24,777 bases of DNA from Pseudomonadota bacterium (GTDB lineage: Bacteria > Pseudomonadota > Gammaproteobacteria > Xanthomonadales > Xanthomonadaceae), in contig JAEXAG010000013.1 of assembly GCA_023394655.1 (NCBI GenBank), forward strand, positions 1 through 24,777. The letters run 5' to 3'. The translations under genes were made by a program, and so were the position numbers. A model generated the notes under the pieces. It did no database searches. It was not told where the DNA came from and worked only from the letters and a program-made list of their open reading frames with translations. Position 1 is the stretch's first letter, and each line of letters starts with the position of its first letter. Positions 7,242-16,380 of this stretch are shown here, piece by piece.

Positions 7242-7792
7242 TGAGCCGCACGCCACCGCGGATCCACGCCACCCGCTGCCTCGATGACGGCGGCGGACGC
7301 GTCGTGGAGGAACTCGACCTCGAGTTTTCCAACGGCGAGCGTCGGCTTTATCGTCGCCTCGTCGCGCAGGGGCCGGGTGCGGTGATCGTGGTGGCGATGC
7401 CCGATCCGGACACGGTGCTCCTGGTGCGCGAATACGCCGCCGGCATGGGGCGCTACGAACTCGGCCCGGTGAAGGGCGCGATCGATCCGGGCGAGGGCAT
7501 CGAGGAGGCCGCCAACCGCGAGTTGATGGAGGAAGCCGGCTTCGGCGCCCGCGAGCTGCGGGTGCTGCGCGAGCTGGCGCAATCGCCCTCCTACATGACC
7601 CACACCGCCCACGTGGTGCTGGCGCGGGATCTCTATCCGCAATCGCTGCCGGGCGACGAGCCGGAGCCGATGGAGCAGGTGCGCTGGCCGATCGCTCGGC
7701 TCGGCGAGCTGGTCGAACGCGAAGATGTCTCCGACGGCCGGGCGATCGCGGCGCTGTTCATCGTGCGCGAGTGGCTGGAGGCCGGGCGATGA
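7241..7792 (+). CDS. nudE: NudE-like Nudix ADP-compounds hydrolase
   Basis: This 183-residue Nudix hydrolase cleaves ADP-linked metabolites such as ADP-ribose, Ap3A and NADH to AMP plus the partner phosphate. The Nudix box G-x5-E-x7-REU-x-EE-x-GU is complete: G of GAIDPGEG, then RELMEEAGF at about residues 97-105. The preceding strand GPGAVIVVAMPDPDTVLLVREY and the segment GRYELGPVKG are typical of the NudE/ADP-ribose pyrophosphatase group. ATG 7241 follows a GGGGT ribosome-binding site, and the start is only 26-35 bp from the divergent bioA start. Its stop overlaps the cysQ start as ATGA. NudE next to CysQ is a recurrent pairing in Gammaproteobacteria, which supports the name; exact substrate preference cannot be read from sequence. 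Confidence 0.88.
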   Translation: MSRTPPRIHATRCLDDGGGRVVEELDLEFSNGERRLYRRLVAQGPGAVIVVAMPDPDTVLLVREYAAGMGRYELGPVKGAIDPGEGIEEAANRELMEEAGFGARELRVLRELAQSPSYMTHTAHVVLARDLYPQSLPGDEPEPMEQVRWPIARLGELVEREDVSDGRAIAALFIVREWLEAGR

Positions 7793-8583
7793 GCCTCGAC
7801 GCGCAGGTGCGCGAAGGCGTCATCGCCATCGCCCATGCCGCGGCCGCCGAGATCATGGCGGTGTACGCGCTGGATTTCGAAGTGTCGAACAAGGCCGATG
7901 CCTCGCCGGTGACCGCCGCCGATCTCGCGGCGCATCGCACGATCGTCGCCGGGCTGGCGGCACTGACGCCGGACATCCCGGTGCTGTCCGAGGAATCCGC
8001 CGATGCCTGCTTCGTCGCCCGTCACGACTGGACGCGTTTCTGGCTGGTGGATCCGCTCGACGGCACCCGCGAGTTCGTCAAGAAGAACGGCGAGTTCAGC
8101 GTCAACATCGCGCTGATCGACGATGGCGAGGCGTTATTCGGGGTGATCCAGCAGCCGGTGGACGGCGTGTTGTGGCACGGCGGCGCGGCACACGGCGCTT
8201 TCCGGCGCGATGCCGGAGGCGAACGCCCGATCTCCACCCGCCGCTCGCCCGAATCCCCGCTGGTGATTGCCGCCAGCCGCTCGCACCGCGATGCGCGGAC
8301 CGATGCGGTGATCGCCCGCTTCCCCGGCGCCGAGGTCATCGGCCTCGGTTCCTCGCTCAAGTTCTGCCGGATCGCCGAAGGCCTGCTCGATCTCTACCCG
8401 CGCTTCGGCCCCACCAGCGAATGGGACACCGCGGCCGGGCAGGCCATCCTCGAAGGCGCCGGCGGCGTGCTGCTGGATCCGCGCGGCCGGCCGTTCCGCT
8501 ACAACCAGCGCGAAACGCTGCTCAACGGCGACTTCATCGCGAGCGGCGATCCCGGCCTTGCGCAGGCGATCCTTGCCGGCTGA
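7789..8583 (+). CDS. cysQ: 3'(2'),5'-bisphosphate nucleotidase CysQ
   Basis: CysQ removes the 3'-phosphate from adenosine 3',5'-bisphosphate (PAP), a by-product of sulfate assimilation, in a Mg2+-dependent and Li+-sensitive reaction. The 264-residue protein carries the inositol-monophosphatase-superfamily motifs: SPVTAADLAAH, the metal-binding LSEESAD, the signature WLVDPLDGTREF with KNGEFSVNIALI, and the second metal motif SEWDTAAGQAILEGAGG. ATG 7789 overlaps the nudE stop. The frame extends 18 bases further upstream to another possible start, but the 4-bp overlap matches the spacing used elsewhere in this window. It belongs to the nudE-cysQ unit and may read on into mazG. Confidence 0.94.
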   Translation: MSLDAQVREGVIAIAHAAAAEIMAVYALDFEVSNKADASPVTAADLAAHRTIVAGLAALTPDIPVLSEESADACFVARHDWTRFWLVDPLDGTREFVKKNGEFSVNIALIDDGEALFGVIQQPVDGVLWHGGAAHGAFRRDAGGERPISTRRSPESPLVIAASRSHRDARTDAVIARFPGAEVIGLGSSLKFCRIAEGLLDLYPRFGPTSEWDTAAGQAILEGAGGVLLDPRGRPFRYNQRETLLNGDFIASGDPGLAQAILAG

Positions 8584-8593
8584 GCGCCCGGCC

Positions 8594-8599
8594 TACAAT
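8594..8599 (+). promoter_or_regulatory. Possible -10 element upstream of mazG
   Basis: TACAAT lies 29 bases before the mazG ATG, in the 44-bp gap after cysQ. The best -35 match, TTGCCG at 8573-8578, is only 15 bp away, which is shorter than ideal. mazG may therefore have a weak promoter of its own in addition to read-through. Confidence 0.3.
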
Positions 8600-8627
8600 C
8601 GGCGCAACCCGATCCACGATTCCGCCG

Positions 8628-9437
8628 ATGCCCATCCAGCGACTGCTCGACATCATGGCCCGCCTGCGCGACCCGGAAACCGGCTGCCCGTGGGATCGCG
8701 CGCAGGATTTCGCCAGCATCGTGCCGTACACCATCGAAGAGGCCTATGAAGTGGCCGATGCGATCGATCGCGGCGACATGGCGGATCTGCGCGAAGAACT
8801 CGGTGACCTGCTGCTGCAGGTGGTGTTCCATGCCCGGATGGCCGAGGAAGCGGGCGCCTTCGATTTCGCCGACGTGGCGGAAGGCATCACCGAAAAGATG
8901 TGGCGCCGGCACCCGCACGTGTTCGGTGAGGCCGAAATCCGCGATGCCGATGCCCAGACCGAGGCCTGGGAAGCGCACAAGCAGGCCGAGCGCGCGGCGC
9001 GTGGTGTCGCCGACACCTCGGCGCTGGCCGGCATCGCCCGCGGCCTGCCGGAATGGCAACGGGCGCTGAAGCTGCAGAACCGCGCGGCACGTACCGGCTT
9101 CACTTGGCCGGACTGGCAGCCGGTGATCGTCCGGATGCGCGAGGAGCTGGACGAGCTGGAGGCCGAATTCCGCGCCCGCGATCTCGTGCCCGGGGACGAA
9201 GCGGTTGCGGGGCGACTGGAAGAGGAGCTGGGGGACGTGCTGTTCGTGGCGGCCAACCTGGCCCGTCAGGCGAAGGTCGATCCGGGGGCGGCGATGCGTC
9301 GTGCCAACCTCAAGTTCGAGCATCGTTTCCGCGCGATGGAGGCCGAGGCCGCCCGACGCGGGCAGCGATTCGACCAGCTCGACTTGGCCGCGCAGGAAGC
9401 GCTGTGGGAGACGGTCAAGCGCGCCACTTCGGAATGA
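8628..9437 (+). CDS. mazG: Nucleoside triphosphate pyrophosphohydrolase MazG
   Basis: MazG hydrolyses nucleoside triphosphates to monophosphates plus pyrophosphate, and in E. coli lowers ppGpp and clears aberrant nucleotides. The 269-residue protein has the full-length two-domain layout. Domain 1 (about residues 1-125) has LRDPETGCPWDRAQDF, the metal-binding helices IEEAYEVADAI and LREELGDLLLQVVFHARMA, and RRHPHVFGEA. Domain 2 (about 140-269) has ALKLQNRAARTGFTWPDW, REELDELEAE, LEEELGDVLFVAANLAR and LRRANLKF-like AMRRANLKFEHRF. The metal-coordinating Glu and Asp residues are present in both. The ATG at 8628 has no strong ribosome-binding site. It is the third nucleotide-hydrolysing enzyme in this run. 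Confidence 0.96.
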   Translation: MPIQRLLDIMARLRDPETGCPWDRAQDFASIVPYTIEEAYEVADAIDRGDMADLREELGDLLLQVVFHARMAEEAGAFDFADVAEGITEKMWRRHPHVFGEAEIRDADAQTEAWEAHKQAERAARGVADTSALAGIARGLPEWQRALKLQNRAARTGFTWPDWQPVIVRMREELDELEAEFRARDLVPGDEAVAGRLEEELGDVLFVAANLARQAKVDPGAAMRRANLKFEHRFRAMEAEAARRGQRFDQLDLAAQEALWETVKRATSE

Positions 9438-9483
9438 GTGCGGACCGGTTTCTTCACGCTCTCTCCACCGGCCCCCTTTGAGA

Positions 9484-9499
9484 CTTCACAAAACTGAAG
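9484..9499. promoter_or_regulatory. Inverted repeat just upstream of the response-regulator gene
   Basis: CTTCA-CAAAAC-TGAAG has perfect 5-bp arms and a 6-base centre, and its right arm overlaps the AAGGGG ribosome-binding site (9497-9502). It could be an operator or a small hairpin that hides the ribosome-binding site. OmpR-type regulators usually bind direct repeats, so autoregulation at this site is only a possibility. Confidence 0.35.
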
Positions 9500-9508
9500 G
9501 GGATGCCC

Positions 9509-10222
9509 ATGCCGCACACGCAAGAGCCGAACGGCCTTGTCCTGATCATCGAGGACAACCGCAACATTTCCGAGATGGTCGGTGAATACCTGGAAAGCAA
9601 GGGCTTCGAAGTGGACTACGCCGTCGATGGACTGGACGGTTTCCGCCTCGCGGCCGAGAACACCTACGACGTCATCATCCTCGATTTGATGCTGCCGCGG
9701 ATGGACGGGCTGGAAGTCTGCCGCCGCCTGCGCGAGGAAGCCCGCAAGTCCACGCCGATCCTCATGCTGACCGCCCGCGACACGCTGGACGAGAAGCTGA
9801 CCGGCCTGTCCGCGGGCGCCGACGACTACCTGACCAAGCCGTTCGCCATCCAGGAACTGGAAGCACGCCTGCGCGTGCTGATCCGCCGCGAGCGCCGGCA
9901 GGTCGGCTCCGAGGTGCTCAAGGTGGCCGATCTGGTGCTGGATCCGGCCAGCCTGCGCGCCACCCGCGGCGGCAGCGAACTGCTGCTTTCGCCGATCGGA
10001 CTGAAGCTGCTGACCATCCTGATGCGCGAATCGCCGCGCGTGGTCAGCCGACAGGAAATCGAGCGCGAGATCTGGGGCAACAGCCTGCCGGATTCGGACA
10101 CCCTGCGCAGCCATCTTTACAACCTGCGCAAGGTCATCGACAAGCCGTTCGACAAGCCGTTGCTGCACACCGTGCAGAGCGCCGGCTACCGCATCGCCGA
10201 CATCGAGCAGCCGCCGGCGTAA
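9509..10222 (+). CDS. OmpR/PhoB-family response regulator
   Basis: This two-component transcription factor is paired with the histidine kinase that follows. The receiver domain (about residues 9-122 from this start) has acidic pocket E15-D16 in LIIEDN, phospho-Asp D59 in VIILDLMLPRMDG, Thr in MLTARD and Lys110 in LTKPF. The winged-helix DNA-binding domain (about 135-232) has LLLSPIGLKLLTILM, REIEREIW-like RQEIEREIWG, the recognition helix around SDTLRSHLYNLRKVID and the wing HTVQSAGYRI. An ATG six bases upstream (9503) touches the AAGGGG ribosome-binding site, whereas 9509 sits six bases after it, so 9509 is preferred. The kinase start is 6 bases past the stop. The downstream macA/macB genes are likely targets, but this is inferred from position only. 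Confidence 0.93.
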   Translation: MPHTQEPNGLVLIIEDNRNISEMVGEYLESKGFEVDYAVDGLDGFRLAAENTYDVIILDLMLPRMDGLEVCRRLREEARKSTPILMLTARDTLDEKLTGLSAGADDYLTKPFAIQELEARLRVLIRRERRQVGSEVLKVADLVLDPASLRATRGGSELLLSPIGLKLLTILMRESPRVVSRQEIEREIWGNSLPDSDTLRSHLYNLRKVIDKPFDKPLLHTVQSAGYRIADIEQPPA

Positions 10223-10228
10223 GGCGTC

Positions 10229-11545
10229 ATGGCGCCGAACGAGAACCTCTCGGGGAAACTCCGCTGGATCTTCATTCGGCAGGCGATCGTGGCGTCGCTG
10301 GTCGTGGTGGTGGGAACCTATCTGGGCAGCCTCGTGCTTCGCGATGCATTGCTCAAGCAGCGCATGATGACCGAGGCCAACGCCGCGTGGGCGCAGGTCG
10401 ATCGCGGCGACCAGCGCAACTTGCGCAAAAGCGTCAGCTTCCAGGTGTTTTTCGTCCCCGCCGGCGGCATGCCCGACAATGTGCCGGCACCGCTGCGCAC
10501 GCTCACCCCCGGCATGCACAAGATGCCGGGCAAGTGGCGTCTGGCCCTGGTGAGCGAACGGGCCGCCGGGCGCGTCTATCTCCTGATGGCGCCCGGCACG
10601 TCAGACCGACTGGTGTTCTGGATGTCGGTGCTGGCCGGTTCGCTGGCGGTGCTGGGCATCGGCCTGATCTCGCTGCTCGGCTATCGCCGCAGCATGCGGG
10701 TCGTGGCACCGGTGGCCCGGCTTTCCGAGGCGGTGCTGGCCTGGGATCCGCGCAATGCCCCAAGCAGCGATTTGCGGATCAGCGTGCGTCCGGATGCGAA
10801 TACCTACGAGGTTGCGCAGCTCGGCGATGCGCTGGCGAGCATGGCCGAGCGCGTGCAGGCCTACGTCGAGCGCGAGCGTGACTTCACCCGCGATGCCAGC
10901 CACGAGCTGCGCACGCCGCTGACCGTCATCCGTGTCGCCAGCGATCTGCTCGCGGCGGGTGACCTGGATGATCGCGGGATGCGGTCAGTGCGACGCATCC
11001 AGTCGGCCACCCGCGACATGGGCGAGGTCCTGGATGCCTTCCTGATCCTCGCCCGGCATCCCGACGTGCCGGTGGATTCCGAGCCGATGCGCGTGCTGGA
11101 CATCGCCCACGAGGAAGCGGCCAACACGCAGGACTGGCTGGAAGGCAAGCCGGTCGAGGTGGAGGTGGTGACCCATGCCGCCCCGGAAGTGCAGGCACCG
11201 CCGCGGGTCATCGGCCACATCCTCTCGCAGTTCCTGCGCAATGCCTGCCGCTTCACCGAGAGCGGGCGGATCGCCATCGAGGTGGAAGCCGATGCCGTGC
11301 ACGTGCGCGATACCGGCATCGGCATGGATGCGGATGCGATGGCACGCGCCTTCGATCCGTTCTGGCGTGCCGACATTTCCGATTACACGGCCAAGGGCAT
11401 GGGGCTGACCGTGGCAAGGCGGCTGGCCGAACGCTTCGGCTGGCACATCGGCCTGCAGAGCGAGCCGGGCAAAGGCACGGTGGCGAGCCTGGTGTTCCGG
11501 CCACCGGGTACGTCAACCAAGGCGATGCCCGCGCGTTCACAATAG
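10229..11545 (+). CDS. Sensor histidine kinase paired with the OmpR-type regulator
   Basis: This is a 438-residue inner-membrane sensor kinase. A first membrane segment lies at about residues 14-37 and a second at about 128-152, bounding a small periplasmic domain of about 90 residues (SFQVFFVPAGGMPDNVP...) that I do not recognise. A HAMP-like linker (about 153-210) follows, then the dimerisation/phosphoacceptor helix FTRDASHELRTPLTVI with H225, and an ATPase domain with N-box FLRNACRF (N338), G1 DTGIGM (361-366), an F-box FDPFWR and G2 GMGLTVA (390-396). All key residues are present. The start has an AAGG ribosome-binding site four bases upstream and lies just after the regulator stop. The input signal is unknown; the adjoining efflux genes suggest envelope stress or toxic compounds. 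Confidence 0.93.
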   Translation: MAPNENLSGKLRWIFIRQAIVASLVVVVGTYLGSLVLRDALLKQRMMTEANAAWAQVDRGDQRNLRKSVSFQVFFVPAGGMPDNVPAPLRTLTPGMHKMPGKWRLALVSERAAGRVYLLMAPGTSDRLVFWMSVLAGSLAVLGIGLISLLGYRRSMRVVAPVARLSEAVLAWDPRNAPSSDLRISVRPDANTYEVAQLGDALASMAERVQAYVERERDFTRDASHELRTPLTVIRVASDLLAAGDLDDRGMRSVRRIQSATRDMGEVLDAFLILARHPDVPVDSEPMRVLDIAHEEAANTQDWLEGKPVEVEVVTHAAPEVQAPPRVIGHILSQFLRNACRFTESGRIAIEVEADAVHVRDTGIGMDADAMARAFDPFWRADISDYTAKGMGLTVARRLAERFGWHIGLQSEPGKGTVASLVFRPPGTSTKAMPARSQ

Positions 11546-11550
11546 CCGAC

Positions 11551-11568
11551 GCGGCCGGTTCCGGCCGC
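11551..11568. repeat. Perfect inverted repeat between the kinase and macA
   Basis: GCGGCCGG-TT-CCGGCCGC sits 5 bases after the kinase stop and 25 bases before macA. As RNA it would form a 7-bp G+C stem with a GTTC loop. No T-run follows, so it is not a typical terminator. It may moderate read-through or protect mRNA ends between the regulatory and transport genes. Confidence 0.55.
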
Positions 11569-11593
11569 GAAGCCTTCCCGATACAGGTCCGCC

Positions 11594-13147
11594 ATGCCGA
11601 ATCCACATCCTGCGCAGCGCCGCAAGCGTTTCCTCGTTCCCGCCGTGATCGCCGTGGTCGCGCTTGCCGCCGGCGGCTGGTGGTGGACCAGCCGCAAGGA
11701 AGCGCAGGCCGATTCCGGCTTCCGGACCACCAAGGTCGAGCGTGGCGACATCCGCGTGGCGATTTCCGCCACCGGCACGCTTTCGGCGATTTCCACCGTC
11801 ACCGTCGGCAGCCAGATTTCCGGCCAGGTCACCGACGTGCTGGTGGACTTCAACGACCGGGTGACCAAGGGCCAGGTGCTGGCGCGGATCGACCCCTCCA
11901 CCTACGAGGCGCAGATCGCGCAAGGCTCCGCGCAGATCGCCAGCGCGCAGGCGCAGCTGCGGCAGGCGCAGGCCAGTCTCGCCAACGCGCAGGCGGATTA
12001 CGGCCGCAAGGCCGCGCTCGGTCGCCAGCAACTGGTTTCGCAGGCCGACATCGACCTGGCGCGCACCGCCGTCCAGCAGGCGCAGGCGCAGGTCAACAGC
12101 GCCTTGGCGCAGATCCGCCAGCAGACCGCATCCACCCAGACCACCCGGGTGAACCTGCAGCGCACGGTGATCCGCTCGCCGGTGGACGGCGTGGTGCTGA
12201 CCCGCAAGATCGAGCCGGGCCAGACCGTGGCCGCCAGCCTGCAGGCGCCGGAGCTGTTCACCATTGCCGAGGATCTTTCCAAGATGAAGATCGAGCTGGC
12301 GGTGGACGAGTCCGACATCGGCCAGGTCAAGACCGGCCAGACGGTGAGCTTCAGCGCCGACGCCTTCCCCGACCGCCAGTTCCGCGGCGTGGTGGACCAG
12401 GTGCGCCTGTCCGCCACCACCACCAACAACGTGGTGACCTATCCGGTCGTGGTCGCGGTGGACAACAGCGACGGCACCCTCTTGCCGGGGCTGACGGTGA
12501 ACGCGGAAATCGAAGTGAGCAAGCGCGAGAACGTGCTCAAGCTGGCGAACGCGGCACTGCGTTACAAGCCGGCCGAGAACACCGCCGACCCGCAGGCCGC
12601 GATGCGCAGCGCGATGCAGCGCGGCGCGGGCGGCATTGGCGCCGGCGAGGAACTCAAGGCCGTGGCGGCCAGCCTCGACCTGCAGCCGAACCAGCAGGCG
12701 GCCTTCGACGCGGCGCTGGAAGAGATGCAGAAGCGCCAGCAGGAGCGGATGAAGCAGATGCAGCAGGCGATGGCGCAGGCGCAGCAGGGCGGCAACCGGA
12801 TCACCGGCGGCGGCATGGGCGGCGGCATGCGCGTGCGCATGGGGGGCGGCGATGCCTCGATGCAGGCGCAGATGCGCCAGCGCGCCCGCGAGCGCATGCA
12901 GCAGCAGTTCGCCGGCTTCCGCGCCACGCTCGACGACGATCGCAAGGCGCGTTGGGACAGCGCGATCCAGGCCCAGCTCAACGCGCGTCGTGCGCCCATT
13001 TACAAGCTGGTGGGCGGCACGCCGGAGATGGCGATGGTCCGCGTCGGCGCCAGCGACGGCACCAGCACGGAGGTCTCCGGCAATATCGCCGCGGGCGACG
13101 AAGTGGTGACCGGCGAGCGTTCGGCTTCGGCGGCGGGGCGCCAGTGA
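11594..13147 (+). CDS. macA: MacA-type periplasmic adaptor with large helical insertion
   Basis: This is a membrane-fusion (adaptor) protein linking a MacB-type ABC transporter to an outer-membrane channel. Of 517 residues, 12-31 form an uncleaved-looking membrane anchor. Residues about 43-100 and 190-225 give the lipoyl/barrel-sandwich halves (VGSQISGQVTDVLVDFNDRVTKGQVLARID; TVIRSPVDGVVLTRKIEPGQTV). About 101-187 form the Ala/Gln-rich alpha-hairpin. About 228-325 form the beta-barrel, and 467-517 complete the membrane-proximal domain (VRVGASDGTSTEVSGNIAAGDEVVTG). Between these, residues about 326-466 are an extra block absent from E. coli MacA (371 residues). It is rich in Met, Gln and Arg, with two Spy/LTXXQ-like helices (LDLQPNQQAAFDAAL and TLDDDRKARWDSAI). 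The ATG has an AGG ribosome-binding site. The stop overlaps the GTG start of the next gene. Confidence 0.93.
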   Translation: MPNPHPAQRRKRFLVPAVIAVVALAAGGWWWTSRKEAQADSGFRTTKVERGDIRVAISATGTLSAISTVTVGSQISGQVTDVLVDFNDRVTKGQVLARIDPSTYEAQIAQGSAQIASAQAQLRQAQASLANAQADYGRKAALGRQQLVSQADIDLARTAVQQAQAQVNSALAQIRQQTASTQTTRVNLQRTVIRSPVDGVVLTRKIEPGQTVAASLQAPELFTIAEDLSKMKIELAVDESDIGQVKTGQTVSFSADAFPDRQFRGVVDQVRLSATTTNNVVTYPVVVAVDNSDGTLLPGLTVNAEIEVSKRENVLKLANAALRYKPAENTADPQAAMRSAMQRGAGGIGAGEELKAVAASLDLQPNQQAAFDAALEEMQKRQQERMKQMQQAMAQAQQGGNRITGGGMGGGMRVRMGGGDASMQAQMRQRARERMQQQFAGFRATLDDDRKARWDSAIQAQLNARRAPIYKLVGGTPEMAMVRVGASDGTSTEVSGNIAAGDEVVTGERSASAAGRQ

Positions 13148-13853
13148 GCGAGGCGCCTGCCCGCGGCAGGGTCCCGGTGATCGCCACCCGGGATCTGAGG
13201 AAGGTGTATGCGCAGGGCACGCAGGCCGAGGTCGTCGCCCTGCGCGATGCGGACCTGGTGGTCGGTCGCGGTGAATTCGTGGCGATCATGGGGCCGTCCG
13301 GCTCGGGAAAATCGACGCTGATGAACCTGATCGGCTGCCTCGATACCCCGACTTCCGGCGAATACGCCTGCGACGGCGTCGATGTCTCGCGGCTTGACCG
13401 CGAGGAGCTGGCCACCATCCGCCGCGAGAAAATCGGTTTCGTGTTCCAAGGCTTCCACCTGCTGACCCGCATGAGTGCGCTGGACAACGTGGCGATGCCG
13501 CTGACCTACACCGGCGTGCCGGCGGCGCAGCGGCGCGAGAAGGCCCAGAAGCTGCTGGAAACGGTGGGCTTGGGCGAGCGTTCGCACCACCTGCCGAGCG
13601 AGCTTTCCGGTGGCCAGCAGCAGCGCGTGGCGATCGCCCGCGCGCTGGTCAACGATCCGCCGATCCTGCTGGCCGACGAGCCCACCGGCGCGCTCGACAG
13701 CAGGACCGGCGAGGAAATCCTCGCCCTGTTCAAGCGCCTGCGCGATGCCGACCACACCGTCATCCTGATCACCCACGACGCCCACGTCGCGGCGCATGCG
13801 GACACGGTCTATGAAATCTTCGACGGCGTGCTGAGTCGCCAGGGAGCCGCAGC

Positions 13854-13857
<4 letters not shown>
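13144..13857 (+). CDS. macB: MacB-type ABC transporter ATP-binding protein
   Basis: This 237-residue ATPase of the LolD/MacB group powers the mechanotransmission-type exporter formed with the adaptor and permease genes beside it. It has Walker A GPSGSGKST (50-58), Q-loop FVFQGF (99-104), signature LSGGQQQR (154-161), Walker B ILLADEP (174-180), D-loop ALDS and switch His in LITHD (211). In E. coli MacB the ATPase and permease are one polypeptide; here they are separate genes. The GTG start at 13144 overlaps the macA stop as GTGA. The frame is open far upstream, but that part is only an out-of-frame reading of macA. The stop overlaps the permease start as ATGA. Confidence 0.94.
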
Positions 13858-15089
<1,232 letters not shown>

Positions 15090-15175
15090 TTGCCTGTCCG
15101 GCGGCGGTGAGGCCGCAACGAACGCTCGACCGGCACTGTGGCAGAATTGCGCGGTTGTCGGTGCCTGTGTCCACC

Positions 15176-15226
15176 ATGTCGAATCGAACCAAAGCGTCCA
15201 AGCGCCGGGGCCCTCGCCGTGGCTGA
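15176..15226 (+). CDS. Possible 16-codon basic leader ORF before dgkA
   Basis: ATG at 15176 opens a 16-codon frame encoding a very basic peptide (MSNRTKASKRRGPRRG). Its TGA (15224-15226) overlaps the GTG start of dgkA by a few bases. Such an arrangement could couple dgkA translation to a leader. There is no clear ribosome-binding site and the peptide resembles no family I recognise, so it may be chance. Confidence 0.2.
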   Translation: MSNRTKASKRRGPRRG

Positions 15227-15605
15227 CAGTTACGGCCACCTGCCGCGCGGGCCGCGTGGCATCTTCCGTGCGGCCACGTGGTCGATGCAGGGATTGCGTG
15301 CGGCCTGGCTGCACGAATCCTCGTTCCGGCTGGAAGTGGTGGCCTTCGTCGTGCTGGCGCCGCTGGGCTGGGTACTCGGCGAAACCGGCGTCGAGCGGGC
15401 GCTTTTGATCGGCTCGATGCTGCTGGTGATGGCCACCGAACTGCTCAACTCCGCCGTCGAGGCGTTGATCGAGCGCTACGGGCCGGAATTCCACGAACTC
15501 GCGGGGCGCGCCAAGGACATGGGGTCCGCGGCGGTCTTCGTGCTGATGATGAACGTGCTGCTGATCTGGGGCGCGATCGTGCTGCCCCGCTTCCTGCTTT
15601 CCTGA
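15219..15605 (+). CDS. dgkA: Diacylglycerol kinase DgkA
   Basis: DgkA is a small trimeric inner-membrane kinase that phosphorylates diacylglycerol to phosphatidic acid, recycling lipid left over from periplasmic glucan or lipopolysaccharide modification. The 128-residue product matches the usual length of about 120. It has an amphipathic N-terminus (GIFRAATWSMQGLRAAWLHESSFRLE), three membrane helices, and the active-site signature ELLNSAVEALIERYGPEFHE with LAGRAKDMGSAAV, carrying the catalytic Glu, Asn and Lys. The GTG at 15219 has a CGGGG ribosome-binding site eight bases upstream. An in-frame ATG at 15138 would add an unconserved Cys/Arg-rich extension, so GTG is preferred. terC follows after 15 bases. 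Confidence 0.94.
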   Translation: MADSYGHLPRGPRGIFRAATWSMQGLRAAWLHESSFRLEVVAFVVLAPLGWVLGETGVERALLIGSMLLVMATELLNSAVEALIERYGPEFHELAGRAKDMGSAAVFVLMMNVLLIWGAIVLPRFLLS

Positions 15606-15620
15606 CAAACAAGGCTTCCG

Positions 15621-16370
15621 ATGGATCTCAGTTTCCTCTCCGACCCCAATGCCTGGCTGACCCTGATCACGCTTTCCGCGCTGGAAATCGTGCTCGGCAT
15701 CGACAATCTGGTCTTCATTTCGATCGCCGTCGGCAAGCTCCCCGAACACCAGCGCCCGCTGGCGCGCAAGATCGGTATCGCGGTGGCCTGCATCACCCGC
15801 ATCGGCCTGCTGGTGATGCTGGCATTCCTCGCGCGGATGCAGCGCGACCTGTTCTTCATCGGCGAGATGGGCATTTCGGTGCGCGACCTGATCCTGGTGA
15901 TCGGCGGCGCGTTCCTTCTGGTGAAGGGCGCGATGGAAATCCGCGAGCTCATCACCGGCGGCGAGGACGAGGACCCGCGCACGCGCAAGGCATCCGGCGT
16001 GTTCTGGGTGGTGATCGCGCAGATCGCGGTGATCGACATCGTGTTCTCGCTGGATTCGGTGATCACCGCCGTCGGCATCGCCGAGCACGTCCCGATCATG
16101 GTGTTCGCCATCCTGCTGGCGGTGGCGGTGATGCTGCTGGCGGCCAACCCGCTGGGCCGCTTCATCGATGCCAACCCCACCATCAAGATGCTGGCGCTGG
16201 CGTTCATCCTGCTGATCGGCACCGTGCTGATCCTGGACGGTTTCGACGTGCACGTGCCCAAGCCCTACATCTACTTCGCCATGGGCTTCTCGGTGATGGT
16301 GGAGTGGCTGAACCTGCTGATGCGCCGTCGCGCCGTCGCGCACAAGGTGCCGGGCGCCGGCAAGTGGTGA
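15621..16370 (+). CDS. TerC-family integral membrane protein
   Basis: This 249-residue polytopic inner-membrane protein is of the TerC/YoaE/Alx superfamily; characterised members export manganese or act with tellurite-resistance proteins. It has about seven membrane segments. The two paired acidic motifs of the family are clear: EIVLGIDNLVFISI in the first helix and DIVFSLDSVITAVG in the middle, whose Asp and Asn residues probably bind the cation. A charged cytoplasmic loop GGEDEDPRTRKA separates the halves. The length fits the short group without CBS domains. It follows dgkA closely and ends 10 bases before a strong terminator, so dgkA-terC is a transcription unit. Metal specificity is not established. 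Confidence 0.9.
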   Translation: MDLSFLSDPNAWLTLITLSALEIVLGIDNLVFISIAVGKLPEHQRPLARKIGIAVACITRIGLLVMLAFLARMQRDLFFIGEMGISVRDLILVIGGAFLLVKGAMEIRELITGGEDEDPRTRKASGVFWVVIAQIAVIDIVFSLDSVITAVGIAEHVPIMVFAILLAVAVMLLAANPLGRFIDANPTIKMLALAFILLIGTVLILDGFDVHVPKPYIYFAMGFSVMVEWLNLLMRRRAVAHKVPGAGKW

Positions 16371-16380
16371 TCCGACAAGT

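Noticed and set aside
11680..13143. Upstream part of the frame that contains the MacB ATPase
   Set aside because: It is an out-of-frame reading of macA (Gly/Arg/Ala-rich). The ATPase starts at the overlapping GTG 13144.
15101..15116. Small hairpin after the MacB permease as terminator
   Set aside because: It has a 5-bp stem and no T-run.
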